Assembly: GCF_011813015.1 (NCBI RefSeq)
Contig: NZ_QHLQ01000008.1
Coordinates: 117,248-181,247, forward strand
Source: Parasedimentitalea denitrificans
GTDB taxonomy: Bacteria > Pseudomonadota > Alphaproteobacteria > Rhodobacterales > Rhodobacteraceae
Length of the DNA stretch: 64,000 nucleotides
Reading direction: 5' to 3'
Under the pieces are notes generated by a model, which was not told the DNA's origin, ran no database searches, and worked only from the letters and a program-made list of their open reading frames with translations. The stretch's first letter is position 1, and each line of letters starts with the position of its first letter. Shown one piece after another: positions 28,291 through 37,368 of this stretch. A program made the translations under genes and the position numbers.

Positions 28291-28476
28291 CTCCTTACTC
28301 CTTTTCCATATCGCGTGCCCATCTAACGCAACAAAGATCTTTGATCATTGCCCTGCAGCAATAAACTCACCGAATAAAAGAAGACTAATTGCGTCAGGCA
28401 ACCGGAGCGGTCGGCAGATCTGGTACAGGTGTTGGAATGCTGATAGATCTCGTCGAGATCAATGACGGAGACCACA

Positions 28477-28614
28477 ATGACTAAAGTTATCGCCCTGGGC
28501 CTGGCCCTACTTAGCCTAGCCGCCTGCGAAACCACCAAGGGTGCGGGCAAAGACATTTCCAAAGCAGGTAGCGCCATCAGCGGCGCCGCACAGGATGTTC
28601 AGAACTCGTTCTAA
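28477..28614 (+). CDS. Entericidin-like small lipoprotein
   Basis: A 45-residue lipoprotein precursor. The signal peptide ends in lipobox LSLAAC (Cys17), and the mature part CETTKGAGKDISKAGSAISG is the entericidin A/B pattern with an amphipathic Gly/Ala helix. GGAG lies six bases before the ATG at 28477. Entericidins are membrane-active stress lipoproteins linked to programmed lysis in E. coli; in alphaproteobacteria they are common and mostly unstudied. Confidence 0.88.
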   Translation: MTKVIALGLALLSLAACETTKGAGKDISKAGSAISGAAQDVQNSF

Positions 28615-28670
28615 GGCGTCTCGGAACTGCCAAATATTTCACCAAGCAGCTTAGCCTGATTGGTAAAGCT

Positions 28671-28703
28671 AAGGTCAGGCGCGGCCCGGCCTATCAGCCG
28701 GGC
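28671..28703. repeat. Dispersed palindromic repeat, family 2, copy E
   Basis: AAGGTCAGGCGCGG followed by the hairpin GCCCGGC...GCCGGGC, matching copies at 10802 and 55042. It lies between the entericidin-like gene and lepA, just before a true terminator hairpin. Confidence 0.75.
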
Positions 28704-28732
28704 TAGTAGCTTGCTAGGAGATCGTGCAACAG

Positions 28733-28762
28733 AAAACGGCGGAGCTGACGCCCCGCCGTTTT
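28733..28762. terminator. Bidirectional terminator between the entericidin-like gene and lepA
   Basis: Perfect 10-base arms AAAACGGCGG (28733-28742) and CCGCCGTTTT (28753-28762), with the A- and T-tracts forming the ends of the stem. It can terminate both convergent transcripts. Confidence 0.8.
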
Positions 28763-28884
28763 AACTGATGTGATTGATTTTGACGGGTGTGAGTTCCTGC
28801 TAATGGCCCGCAGAACACGACCGTGTGGGCACACGATTGACTGCGCCATTCTCTTTCGCCCACCGTCACTCAAGCTGAACAGCT

Positions 28885-30684
28885 TTAGCTGTCCATCTTG
28901 AGTGCAGAAATAAACGCCTCTTGTGGGATGTCGACACGGCCAAACTGGCGCATCTTTTTCTTACCCTTTTTCTGCTTGTCCAGCAGTTTACGCTTACGGC
29001 TAGCATCGCCACCGTAACACTTGGCGGTCACGTCTTTGCGCAGGGCAGACAGGGTTTCACGCGCGATCACCTTGCCACCGATGGCCGCCTGAATCGGGAT
29101 CTTGAACATGTGGCGCGGGATCAGGTCTTTTAGCTTTTCAACCATCGCACGGCCACGGGCCTCGGCCCGGTCACGGTGTACCATCATCGACAGCGCATCG
29201 ACGGGTTCTTCGTTCACCAGGACCGACATCTTGACCAGGTTGTCCTCGCGGTAGCCGGTCATCTGATAGTCGAACGAGGCATAGCCCTTGGTCACCGATT
29301 TCAAACGGTCGTAAAAATCGAACACCACTTCGTTCAGTGGCAGGTCATAGACGGCCATGGCGCGTGAACCGGCGTAGGTCAGGTCTTCTTGCAACCCGCG
29401 TCGGTCCTGGCACAGTTTCAGCACGTCACCGAGGTATTCGTCAGGCACCAGAATGGTCGCCTTGATGCGCGGCTCTTCCAGGTGGTCGACGTGGGTCAGG
29501 TCAGGCATGTCGGCTGGGTTGTGCAGTTCAACCATGGTGCCGTCGCGCATGTACACGTGATAGACCACCGACGGTGCGGTGGTGATCAGCTCGATGTTAT
29601 ACTCGCGCTCGATCCGGTCGCGGATCACCTCTAGGTGCAGCAGGCCAAGGAAACCACAGCGGAAGCCAAAGCCCAGCGCGGCAGAGGTTTCCATTTCAAA
29701 GCTGAAGGACGCGTCGTTCAGGGCCAGTTTGTCGATGGCACTGCGCAGGTCTTCGAACTCGGCGCTGTCTACTGGGAACAGACCACAGAACACCACCGGC
29801 TGAGCAGGTTTGAAGCCGTCCAGTGCAGTTTCGCAGCCCTGACGATCATTGGTGATGGTGTCACCCACACGGGTGTCGCGCACCTGTTTGATCGAGGCGG
29901 TCAGAAAGCCGATTTCACCCGGGCCCAACACGTCAATGGTTTCCATCTCGGGGCGGAACACGCCGATACGGTCAACGCTGTGCAGGGTGTCGTTGGACAT
30001 GAACTTGACCCGCATGCCCTTGCGCAGCTCGCCATCAATGATGCGGACCAGAACGATCACGCCCAGATAGCTGTCGTACCAGCTGTCCACCAGCATCGCC
30101 TTTAGCGGCGCATCGCGGTTGCCGGTAGGTGCCGGCAAGTCGTTGACGATGGATTCAAGCGTTTCGTGGATGCCCTGCCCGGTTTTCGCCGAAACCTGAA
30201 TGGCGCCGGTGGCTTCGATGCCGATAACATCTTCGATCTGTTCCGCCACGCGGTCACAGTCGGATGCTGGCAAGTCGATCTTGTTCAACACAGGCACGAT
30301 CTCGTGGTCGGCCTCCATCGCGTGATAGACATTGGCCAGCGTCTGCGCCTCAACCCCTTGCGAGCTGTCGACCACCAGCAGCGAGCCTTCGACCGCACGC
30401 ATAGAGCGGGAGACCTCATAAGCGAAATCGACGTGGCCGGGGGTGTCGATCAGGTTCAGAACATAGTCCTGCCCATCATCGGCGGTATAGTCGATCCGCA
30501 CCGTGTTGGCCTTAATCGTGATACCGCGCTCGCGCTCGATATCCATGCTGTCGAGCAGCTGGGCCTTCATATCACGGCCAGCCACCGTGCCGGTCTCTTG
30601 GATGAGCCGGTCAGCAAGGGTGGATTTGCCGTGGTCAATATGCGCCACGATCGAGAAATTGCGGATTTTGGACAGATCAGTCAT
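28885..30684 (-). CDS. lepA: Elongation factor 4 (LepA)
   Basis: Ribosome-associated GTPase that acts on initiation or back-translocation under stress. The 599-residue length is standard. G1 is AHIDHGKST (about 15-23), G2 [10 protein letters not shown]3 DTPGHVDF and G4 NKIDLP. The C-terminal LepA-specific region contains [25 protein letters not shown], characteristic of EF4. It starts [13 protein letters not shown] at 30684. It is divergent from the A/T-rich gene at 30759. Confidence 0.97.
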   Translation of the reverse strand: MTDLSKIRNFSIVAHIDHGKSTLADRLIQETGTVAGRDMKAQLLDSMDIERERGITIKANTVRIDYTADDGQDYVLNLIDTPGHVDFAYEVSRSMRAVEGSLLVVDSSQGVEAQTLANVYHAMEADHEIVPVLNKIDLPASDCDRVAEQIEDVIGIEATGAIQVSAKTGQGIHETLESIVNDLPAPTGNRDAPLKAMLVDSWYDSYLGVIVLVRIIDGELRKGMRVKFMSNDTLHSVDRIGVFRPEMETIDVLGPGEIGFLTASIKQVRDTRVGDTITNDRQGCETALDGFKPAQPVVFCGLFPVDSAEFEDLRSAIDKLALNDASFSFEMETSAALGFGFRCGFLGLLHLEVIRDRIEREYNIELITTAPSVVYHVYMRDGTMVELHNPADMPDLTHVDHLEEPRIKATILVPDEYLGDVLKLCQDRRGLQEDLTYAGSRAMAVYDLPLNEVVFDFYDRLKSVTKGYASFDYQMTGYREDNLVKMSVLVNEEPVDALSMMVHRDRAEARGRAMVEKLKDLIPRHMFKIPIQAAIGGKVIARETLSALRKDVTAKCYGGDASRKRKLLDKQKKGKKKMRQFGRVDIPQEAFISALKMDS

Positions 30685-30758
30685 GCAAGGGGATATGATT
30701 TGGAATCACGCATTGGTCAAGGTGGATAAACACTCTAGCTCAGCTCGCGACAACATGT

Positions 30759-31904
30759 ATGATTTTCAATGTTCAGTTTATGGAGACAGGCTATTTGATC
30801 AATGCTCATAAGACGGATTGGCTACAGGACAAACAATTAGATCAACTGCAAGTACTACTCACTCGATACGCTTTGCGTGCCTTTCCTGCGGTTAGTCCAA
30901 AAGACATCGAGAATACGCGTGACGAAGACTATTTCATTCGTCACGCCAGATCTCTTTTGGTAGCGTGTTGTTGGGTCGCTAATCCGGAATACGACTTGCA
31001 ACAACCTGCATTATCCGCTGCCTTTTCTGCTGGAGATTTCACACGCAATAGAACACAAACAGCATCGTCGATAGCTTGCAAGGCAGCATCAAAAGTATTT
31101 GTTTTGAAAGATAAAGACGAGGCCAAACGCACAGTCTTCAACGCCATTGAAAATCTGCCCCACCCAAATTTTTTCGAACAAGCGCAATGGGATTTAGATG
31201 AAATCGGGGCTGAAGTAGAGCGTTTGACAATCTACAGAAATCCTCTTTGGACCACTTCGCCGGAGCACTTCAACCCTGATGAAAATCTCTCGCGGCCCAA
31301 AGATATCAAAATGCGGAACCGCTTTACTTTTTGGCAAGAGTGGTTCCAAGGGTTTAGAGATGGCAAGCCCCTGGACTGGAACCTGCAATTGCAGGTGGCC
31401 TTGATTGAGGATGCCATCTGGGACGCTGGCCCCGAAGCCGTCGCCAAAGAAATCGAACGCATCCGTGCCAAGTTCGACCTCGAACAAGAGGTCAAACAGC
31501 TCAAAGGGCAGCTCCTATCGATGCAACAAACCACCGCCACGCCACAGATCGGCGACAACGGCGGCCCACCTTTGAATGATCCAGAAGACATTGCCTTCCA
31601 GACTGACCTTTCGCAGACCTGGCAACAGGTTGAGAAGCTGGAAGACGAAATCGACAGCCCGACGCCCTCCACTGACAAGCTGAATGCGCTTGCGGCGTGG
31701 TTTCAGGCTTTCTTTATCCGCGCAACGAAATACCTTGGCGCGAAAGCGGATATCATCATCACCAAAGGCTGTGAAGCGATTGGGACAACGGGAACTAAAG
31801 CCCTGATCGCATACTTCACTGTAGCCGCCGCTGCACAAAACGAAACCGTACATAGCTTACCCAAAGCGATCTTGGATTTTATTAAATCACTTGCGGGCGG
31901 ATAG
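30759..31904 (+). CDS. Unknown protein with IGDNGGPPL motif; candidate horizontally acquired gene
   Basis: A 381-residue protein of unknown function. Residues about 1-160 match nothing I recognise, and their DNA is visibly richer in A and T than the surrounding chromosome. Residues about 180-250 (FTFWQEWFQGFRDGKPLDWNL through AVAKEIERIRAKFDLE) and the IGDNGGPPL motif (about 265) match a pattern I remember in uncharacterised alphaproteobacterial proteins. A heptad-like helix follows, and a hydrophobic stretch near the C terminus (ALIAYFTVAAAA) could touch membrane. No Shine-Dalgarno is evident at the ATG at 30759; the ATG at 30780 is an alternative. A large palindrome follows the stop. Confidence 0.7.
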   Translation: MIFNVQFMETGYLINAHKTDWLQDKQLDQLQVLLTRYALRAFPAVSPKDIENTRDEDYFIRHARSLLVACCWVANPEYDLQQPALSAAFSAGDFTRNRTQTASSIACKAASKVFVLKDKDEAKRTVFNAIENLPHPNFFEQAQWDLDEIGAEVERLTIYRNPLWTTSPEHFNPDENLSRPKDIKMRNRFTFWQEWFQGFRDGKPLDWNLQLQVALIEDAIWDAGPEAVAKEIERIRAKFDLEQEVKQLKGQLLSMQQTTATPQIGDNGGPPLNDPEDIAFQTDLSQTWQQVEKLEDEIDSPTPSTDKLNALAAWFQAFFIRATKYLGAKADIIITKGCEAIGTTGTKALIAYFTVAAAAQNETVHSLPKAILDFIKSLAGG

Positions 31905-31929
31905 CCGAAATCGGTGACTTCACAACAAA

Positions 31930-31992
31930 GGTCAGCGCCTGACCCTGGGTGGGTGCAAAGCGCCCTCCCGTGGGGAGGGTCGGGCGCTGACC
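31930..31992. repeat. Large imperfect palindrome with internal hairpin
   Basis: Outer arms of 16 bases at 31930-31945 and 31977-31992 match at 15 positions (GGTCAGCGCC core), and the mismatch would be a G-U pair in RNA. Inside is a second hairpin, CCCTCCC (31963-31969) with GGGAGGG (31973-31979). It lies 26 bases after the 30759 gene and could be its terminator. The GGTCAG opening recalls repeat family 2 but the rest differs. Confidence 0.65.
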
Positions 31993-32134
31993 GGCGGTGC
32001 CGCCTGTCAAAGGCATCAGGCCCGCAGCTCCATGCCCCTTCCCTTAGTCTCCGACTGCTGCATTTCAGCCCAAAATGCGGTATACTCCCAGCATACGCGC
32101 GAACAGGGATACTCAGAAAACGGAGGACACACCC

Positions 32135-32317
32135 ATGAACGCCGTCCAAACTGCTGAATTTGCCCGTGCACTATACAGTGCGCATGGCGACAAGGCCGAG
32201 GCGGAGGCCGCACGGAAAATGCATGAATGCGATCTAGCCGAAAGCCCCGAGAAAGCCCGCGACTGGCGAGCGATCCGGCAGGCGATCCGGTCTATGCGTG
32301 GGCCGAACCAGTCGTAG
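32135..32317 (+). CDS. Small conserved helical protein, unknown
   Basis: A 60-residue, highly charged and probably all-helical protein (AEFARALYSAHGDKAEAEAA, then DWRAIRQAIRSMRGPNQS). I recall close relatives of this length annotated hypothetical in many Rhodobacteraceae. GGAGG eight bases before the ATG supports translation. Two cysteine-poor helices joined by ECDLAESPEKA may form a helical hairpin. No function known. Confidence 0.75.
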   Translation: MNAVQTAEFARALYSAHGDKAEAEAARKMHECDLAESPEKARDWRAIRQAIRSMRGPNQS

Positions 32318-32522
32318 AACGTTTTCGCTGAACGTTGTGAAGATGATCCCGCCTCTCTCGGGACCATCCGCTGCCCCTTACCCATCCATCACCCTGGGTT
32401 CCGGCAACATCCTGCTCAAACCTGTTTCCATCTTTACCATGATTGAACCACCGTCAGGCTTGGGCCATAGTGCGTCGAAATGCGGACAATAAGATCCGAC
32501 GACCAAGGATGAGTGAACAGTA

Positions 32523-32834
32523 ATGAAGAGTATTTTGACCGCAGCGCTCTGCGCAGGAACCTTTTACGTAGTGGCGCCCCAACCGGCTGAAGCGGGCGTG
32601 ATTGAGCGTGCTTGCCGTCAAGCTGACCGAACCGCGGCGTCTCCGTCCGTATGCGGGTGCATTCAAAAGGTAGCCAACGTCAGCCTGACCCGGTCTGAAC
32701 GCAAGAAAGTTGCCGCTTGGTTCGACGACCCACATCAGGCGCAGGTGGTACGACAGTCCAGCCGCAGCGGCGACGAGCGGCTTTGGTTGCGGTATAAGGC
32801 CTTTGGTGAACGTGCCGAACGGACGTGCGGCTGA
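32523..32834 (+). CDS. Secreted conserved small protein, unknown
   Basis: A 103-residue protein with a signal peptide (MKSILTAALCAGTFYVVAPQPAEA). The mature part has ERACRQADRTAASPSVCGCIQKVAN, a DPHQAQVVRQS motif and a C-terminal Cys, so four cysteines could make two disulfides in the periplasm. Similar proteins are sometimes labelled 'arginine transporter' in databases; nothing in the sequence supports transport. Function unknown. Confidence 0.75.
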   Translation: MKSILTAALCAGTFYVVAPQPAEAGVIERACRQADRTAASPSVCGCIQKVANVSLTRSERKKVAAWFDDPHQAQVVRQSSRSGDERLWLRYKAFGERAERTCG

Positions 32835-33043
32835 ATATGACGCGGTGCGTGTGAGCAGCAGCCTATGCGAAACCAGACAGATCCAGTCTTAGACGAATGT
32901 CAGAAAGCTGAATTTACAACTGCAGCAACTCCCCTCCCTCTATGCACGCAACCAAGGCTAACTTATCACCCTTAAGTCGATTAATCCCTTGACCCATAAG
33001 CCGCAGAGTTTAACAAAAGGCCCGTGTGAACAGGAGTGTGGTT

Positions 33044-34009
33044 ATGTTGATGAAAGGGGTGACCCTTCGGGGGCTGGAGGTTTTTGAGGCTTTAGCCAAG
33101 ACTGGATCCGTTGCTCAGGCTGCTGAGCTAACCGGGTTAAGCCAACCAGCCGTCAGCCAACAACTTCGCAACCTTGAAAAAGCCTTGGGTTCAGATCTGG
33201 TCGACCACAGCCGCCGCCCGATGCTGGTAACGTCCGCCGGTCGCAATTTTCTAAGCCGGACAGAGGTGGTTTTGTCCGAGCTTCGTTTGGCGCAGAGCGA
33301 ATTGACAGTGGTGGATTTGACCCACCTGGCAACCCTGTCGATTGGGTTGATCGACGATTTCGACAATGATCTAACGCCACGTTTGGCAACCATTTTGGCC
33401 GATAGTCTTACCCAATGCCGGTTCAAGATGGTCACGGCCTCTAGCCATGACATCAAACGCGCCATGGCGGCGCGGGAATTGCACATCGCCGTTGCGGCCA
33501 GCACCGGCGAGATGCACGACGACATCGTAGAGTACCCACTGGTCTGCGATCCCTTTATTCTGGTTGCGCCAAAGGGGCTTCTGAATGACCCCAGCAAACA
33601 AAGAGACCTGTTGAACGAATTCCCATTGTTGCGCTATGGCCGCGAGCAGCTGATCTCGCAGCAGATAGAGGCCCACTTGCTGCGTCAAAAGCTGGTGTTC
33701 GAGGAGCGGTTCGAGATCGGATCACATCTGGCGCTGATGGCCATGGTTGCGCGCCGTATTGGCTGGGCTGTGACGACCCCACTGGGGTTTATGCGCGCGG
33801 CCCGGTTCCACAATCAGATTGACGCCTTCCCGCTGCCGTTTGGCGCGTTTTCACGCAACATTTCACTCTTTGCAGCAGCTGATTGGGCTGACCGCGTTCC
33901 GCGGGATGTCGCCCAAACCATGCGCCATCTGGTGCAAAGTCAGATCATCACACCGGCCATCGGGCAGCTTCCTTGGCTGGCTGGGAACCTTCAAGTGATT
34001 GAAGAATAG
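33044..34009 (+). CDS. LysR-family transcriptional regulator
   Basis: A 321-residue regulator. The N-terminal winged helix-turn-helix (LRGLEVFEALAKTGSVAQAA, then SQPAVSQQLRNLEKALG) is followed by a periplasmic-binding-protein-like effector domain (from about residue 90, ATLSIGLIDDFDNDLTPRL). AGGAG lies seven bases upstream of the ATG at 33044; a GTG at 33026 is also in frame. The effector is unknown. No divergent target gene is adjacent; the upstream neighbour is the secreted protein gene on the same strand. Confidence 0.88.
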   Translation: MLMKGVTLRGLEVFEALAKTGSVAQAAELTGLSQPAVSQQLRNLEKALGSDLVDHSRRPMLVTSAGRNFLSRTEVVLSELRLAQSELTVVDLTHLATLSIGLIDDFDNDLTPRLATILADSLTQCRFKMVTASSHDIKRAMAARELHIAVAASTGEMHDDIVEYPLVCDPFILVAPKGLLNDPSKQRDLLNEFPLLRYGREQLISQQIEAHLLRQKLVFEERFEIGSHLALMAMVARRIGWAVTTPLGFMRAARFHNQIDAFPLPFGAFSRNISLFAAADWADRVPRDVAQTMRHLVQSQIITPAIGQLPWLAGNLQVIEE

Positions 34010-34062
34010 GATCTGACCCGGCCCAAGTTGAGAAGACAGCACCAACTGGTAGCAGCGCTCTC

Positions 34063-34515
34063 TTACGATTCTGAATAGCTTAGCGCAGCTTTTAACCCAT
34101 GTGCCGCCTGCTCCAACAGATCCAGACAACCGTCAAAGTCACGGGTGTAATATGGGTCAGGTACATGGTCCTGCGCTGAGCCTTTTGCGAAGTCGGTGAA
34201 CAGGGATACCGGTGTCTGACTACCGGGAGGTCGCAGGGATTCGACGTCGGCTTGATTATCGCTGTCCATCACGATGATCAGATCAAACTGATGATAGTCC
34301 GACGAAGTGAACTGACGCGCCCGCAAGTCCGAAATGTCCAACCCACGCTGCACTATTGCCTCTTGCATGGCATGATATGGGGGCTTCCCTACGTGCCATG
34401 CTGCTGTACCTGCGCTGTCCGTTTCCAACTCAGGCGCCAAATGTCGAACGATTCCTTCAGCCGCGGGTGAGCGGCAGATATTGCCAAGGCAAACAAAGAG
34501 GACTTTCTGAGCCAT
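34063..34515 (-). CDS. Low-molecular-weight protein tyrosine phosphatase
   Basis: A 150-residue phosphatase. The catalytic P-loop CLGNICRS (C-x5-R, residues 9-16) is complete and the general-acid Asp lies in VPDPYY near residue 118. It hydrolyses phosphotyrosine on proteins or small aryl phosphates. In some bacteria such enzymes pair with polysaccharide tyrosine kinases, but no kinase adjoins it here. Confidence 0.92.
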   Translation of the reverse strand: MAQKVLFVCLGNICRSPAAEGIVRHLAPELETDSAGTAAWHVGKPPYHAMQEAIVQRGLDISDLRARQFTSSDYHQFDLIIVMDSDNQADVESLRPPGSQTPVSLFTDFAKGSAQDHVPDPYYTRDFDGCLDLLEQAAHGLKAALSYSES

Positions 34516-34663
34516 TAGAGATTCCGTGTGTTGCGTGGGCTAAAATGGTCATGAGACGGGGCAGGTGGTTCGCAGTCTATACTGAACTGAAAAGATAATC
34601 AGAGAAAATAAGTCCGGAGCAGAAACTCGACAGCGCAACCCGATCTTGGTGCGCAACCGCCAA

Positions 34664-34733
34664 GCCAGCCCAATTAGGCTGGCCGGGCGCGAAGGAGGGC
34701 GGCAGCGCCGTCGGACGCCGCGCCCTCGCTGGA
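34664..34733. repeat. Two consecutive hairpins in the gap after the copper chaperone gene
   Basis: First hairpin GCCAGCC (34664-34670) with GGCTGGC (34677-34683). The second, longer G/C-rich fold has outer arms GGGCGCG and CGCGCCC. Together they fill most of the gap between the copper chaperone stop and the phosphatase start, and could terminate or stabilise the chaperone mRNA. Confidence 0.45.
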
Positions 34734-34735
34734 TA

Positions 34736-35215
34736 TTAATTGCTGTGGTTTGAGTGATCCATGCCACCTTCAGCAGGCTTACGTTCCAGATCGACTGGAA
34801 CCTCAACAACGACATCACCGGCCTTTTCAAAGGTCAGGGTCAGGCTGATCATGTCACCCTGCTTCAGCTCTTGGTTCAGGCCCATGAACATCACATGGTC
34901 GCCACCGCGTTTCAGCATGTGGGTTTCACCTGCTGGAATGACAAAACCCTCTTCGACATGCATCATTTTCATGACGCCATCACCTGTTTCCATATGAGTG
35001 TGCAATTCGGTGCGCTTGGCGATGTCCGAGCTGACAGCGATCAGTCGGTCATCTTCGGCGGCACTGTTCATCACTGCCATAAAGGCCGCGCCGGCCATTT
35101 TGTTGGAAGACCGCGCATAGGAATCATGCACCATGATTGCGGACATATCGGCAAGTGCGGCACCAGCCAGTGTAAGGGAAGCAGCAGCGGCGATAACAAC
35201 GGATTTGAAGGACAT
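34736..35215 (-). CDS. Periplasmic copper chaperone, PCu(A)C family
   Basis: A 159-residue exported protein that carries Cu(I) towards the CuA site of cytochrome c oxidase. A signal peptide ends near ALA (residue 22). The copper motif H(M)x10Mx21HxM is present: HTHMETGDGVMKMMH, then GETHMLKRGG. A His/Met-rich C-terminal tail (GGMDHSNHSN) may add copper ligands. The small gene at 35272 lies 56 bases upstream on the same strand, probably in one operon. Confidence 0.92.
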   Translation of the reverse strand: MSFKSVVIAAAASLTLAGAALADMSAIMVHDSYARSSNKMAGAAFMAVMNSAAEDDRLIAVSSDIAKRTELHTHMETGDGVMKMMHVEEGFVIPAGETHMLKRGGDHVMFMGLNQELKQGDMISLTLTFEKAGDVVVEVPVDLERKPAEGGMDHSNHSN

Positions 35216-35271
35216 GATAGTCTCTCTTTAGTCTGAGTTTTGATTTTCTTAGGGACTTGGAATTGGAAGAA

Positions 35272-35622
35272 TCAGCAGACAAAAGGCGGTGCGCGTGCGC
35301 AGGCATTAAGAATCATACGCGATTGGATGCGCACTTGGGCGGGCAGTTGCACCCTGCCCTTTGGTCGCGGCATAGCCAAAGCAACTTGTTCGGGTACAAC
35401 CGACAGATCCAAGCCCAGCGTAATGCAATCAGGGCAGTTTCCCGGCGCCCGCGCAGGCTGGCCGTCGGCGTCCACATAGATCACCACAGGCCCCGTGCCA
35501 GAGCAGATCACCACCTGGCCGGTGGCATCCCGCATCCCTCGCATAGCGCCAGCGCTATGGGCGGTCAGTGTGACAGCCAGGACCAGAAACAAGGTCAGAT
35601 ATGAACGCATGTGCAGTTTCAT
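35272..35622 (-). CDS. Exported small protein, DUF2946-like, copper-chaperone partner
   Basis: A 116-residue protein with an N-terminal hydrophobic segment (SYLTLFLVLAVTLTAHSAGA). The short exported part has VICSGTGPVVIYVDADGQP, then GNCPDCITLGL (CxxC), and C-terminal cysteines in NACARAPPFVC. This pattern resembles DUF2946-type proteins, which are often encoded next to PCu(A)C genes. Metal handling is suggested by context and the CxxC but not shown. AAGG precedes the ATG at 35622. Confidence 0.7.
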   Translation of the reverse strand: MKLHMRSYLTLFLVLAVTLTAHSAGAMRGMRDATGQVVICSGTGPVVIYVDADGQPARAPGNCPDCITLGLDLSVVPEQVALAMPRPKGRVQLPAQVRIQSRMILNACARAPPFVC

Positions 35623-35696
35623 CACGCCTTGATAGGCCTCAAGACCGACAACCTGCAAGAGCCAAAGACGCCGCAGTTTGCGCTATAGCAACAACG

Positions 35697-35730
35697 AAAA
35701 ACGCCCAGCATGATTTCTCATGCTGGGCGT
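35697..35730 (-). terminator. Rho-independent terminator of rpmB
   Basis: Perfect 13-base arms (35701-35713 and 35718-35730, core GCCCAGCATGA/TCATGCTGGGC) with a 4-base loop. Read on the minus strand it is followed by TTTTTC. Confidence 0.88.
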
Positions 35731-35754
35731 TAAATTATTAATCCAGTGAAAGGA

Positions 35755-36045
35755 TCAAGCTTCGGCAGCAGCGGCCTTGGCGATCTCTTTTTTCACTTTC
35801 AACGCGCCTGTCGACAGCTCGTCGTCTTTGGCTTTTGCCAGAAACGCGTCCAGACCACCACGGTGATCAACAGTACGCAGAGCAGCAGCCGAAATCTTCA
35901 GCTTAACGCCGCGGCCCAGAGTCTCGGACTGCAGGGTTACGTCGTTCAGGTTTGGCAAAAACCGACGGCGTGTGCGGTTCTTAGCGTGGCTTACGTTATT
36001 GCCCGTCATCGGGCCTTTTCCGGTCAATTCGCAACGGCGCGACAT
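35755..36045 (-). CDS. rpmB: 50S ribosomal protein L28
   Basis: A 96-residue large-subunit protein. It begins [29 protein letters not shown] in family style, with the conserved SHAKNRTRR and the [13 protein letters not shown] segment. It lacks the second zinc-coordinating cysteine pair of C+ forms, as usual in this group. A strong terminator follows, so it is transcribed alone. Confidence 0.97.
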   Translation of the reverse strand: MSRRCELTGKGPMTGNNVSHAKNRTRRRFLPNLNDVTLQSETLGRGVKLKISAAALRTVDHRGGLDAFLAKAKDDELSTGALKVKKEIAKAAAAEA

Positions 36046-36172
36046 GGCATTTTCCTCGTTTTCGTCACGGGGAAGCAGACCCCGTCAATGTAAGAGAGCA
36101 CCGCCTAAGCCGCACTCAGAATTTCGTTGGCTGCTCATACGCGGAATCAAAACGGGCGTCAAGCGAGTCCGG

Positions 36173-37078
36173 TCACCCCGCGACCACTAGTATTTGCATT
36201 TCTGCCAGAAGCCATTTCCGGAAGGCACGGATCGCAGGAGAGTTACGCCTTCGCTCAGCATAAACCAACCACACCGGGCGTCCACTCTCAACCACGATAT
36301 CAAAGGGTTGTATCAATTCCCCGTTGGCCAGTTCTTGCCGATAATAAGTGGGGGTCAACAGGGTAACCCCCTGCCCCGCCTTGGCAGCCTGTACCTCAAA
36401 AATTTGCGACCCCATGGTTTTATCATGTTGGTTCTTGGTACAAGGCGGTGTCAGTCCGGCTGCCTTAAACCAACGATCCCACGCAGGATGACCTGCCACC
36501 ACCCGTGGCGCTGTCAACAAGTCCTCAAGACATGTCAACGGCCCGTGTCGGTCGATATAGGCCGGGCTGATCATCGGAGTGATCTCTGGCCGCATCAAAT
36601 GATCCGCCCGCATACCATCCCAATTGCCATCGCCAATGCGTATGGCCACGCTCGCCTCCCCGGCCTCCAGATTGACCTGTTTCTGATTGATATCGATCCG
36701 GGTGGCGATGTCTGGGTTCTCGGCCTGAAATTGCCATAACCTAGGCCCCAACACACTGGCCGCAAAAGCTGCAATAACTGAAATCACCAATGTGTCCTCA
36801 GTCGTTTGGCGCAGTTCCGCAAAGGCCACACGCAAGATCTCCAGCGCCTCACCCGCACGGGCCGCCAATTGCGCCCCGTCTGGCGTCAATTGTACGCCGC
36901 GTGGTTGGCGACGAAACAAGGGCACTCCGGCGCGATCTTCCAACTGTTTGATTTGATAGCTTACCGCTGCCTGCGTCATCCCCAGTTCTTCAGCTGCTCG
37001 GGTGAAGCTGCCGTATCGCGCGGCGGCTTCAAAAGCGCGCACAGCGGTCAAAGGTGGAAGGAGCAGTTGCTCTGGCAT
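36173..37078 (-). CDS. LysR-family regulator, GcvA-like
   Basis: A 301-residue regulator. The opening LPPLTAVRAFEAAARYGSFTRAA, then MTQAAVSYQIKQLEDRAGV, is the GcvA-subgroup helix-turn-helix, and a LysR effector-binding domain follows. It is divergent from the small DUF1127-type gene at 37171, with 92 bases between, the classical geometry for a LysR regulator controlling its neighbour and itself. That regulation is inference. Confidence 0.88.
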   Translation of the reverse strand: MPEQLLLPPLTAVRAFEAAARYGSFTRAAEELGMTQAAVSYQIKQLEDRAGVPLFRRQPRGVQLTPDGAQLAARAGEALEILRVAFAELRQTTEDTLVISVIAAFAASVLGPRLWQFQAENPDIATRIDINQKQVNLEAGEASVAIRIGDGNWDGMRADHLMRPEITPMISPAYIDRHGPLTCLEDLLTAPRVVAGHPAWDRWFKAAGLTPPCTKNQHDKTMGSQIFEVQAAKAGQGVTLLTPTYYRQELANGELIQPFDIVVESGRPVWLVYAERRRNSPAIRAFRKWLLAEMQILVVAG

Positions 37079-37170
37079 AAATTCTCCTTATGCCTCCCCA
37101 TGGCAATTCAATTGGTCATTCCAGCGCCTCATCGCCATTTAGCAAAAGTAAGAGACGAAAGGAAAGCGCC

Positions 37171-37368
37171 ATGACCACACACTGTATTGAACACCAGCCA
37201 CAAAGATCACTTTGGACAGGTCTGAAACTGCGCTGGCCCCAAAAACGCAGAGACCAGTTGGTTCGGCAGTTGCAAGCACGTGCATCGCTTCGCGGTTTAT
37301 CCAGCCATATCCAAAAAGACATTGGCCTATTCAATGAAACTGGCCGCCAAACCTTTACCCGGTTTTGA
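37171..37368 (+). CDS. DUF1127-type small protein
   Basis: A 65-residue basic protein. The C-terminal part LRGLSSHIQKDIGLFN follows the DUF1127 (YjiS-like) pattern ending in a KDIGL-type motif. Proteins of this group in alphaproteobacteria have been linked to RNA and phosphate metabolism. AGGAAAG precedes the ATG at 37171. It is divergent from the LysR gene and its last 14 bases overlap the meaB stop region on the other strand. Confidence 0.72.
   Translation: MTTHCIEHQPQRSLWTGLKLRWPQKRRDQLVRQLQARASLRGLSSHIQKDIGLFNETGRQTFTRF

Noticed and set aside
32298..32492. Possible 64-codon gene after the small helical protein
   Set aside because: It overlaps the end of the preceding gene, has no ribosome site and no protein-like pattern.
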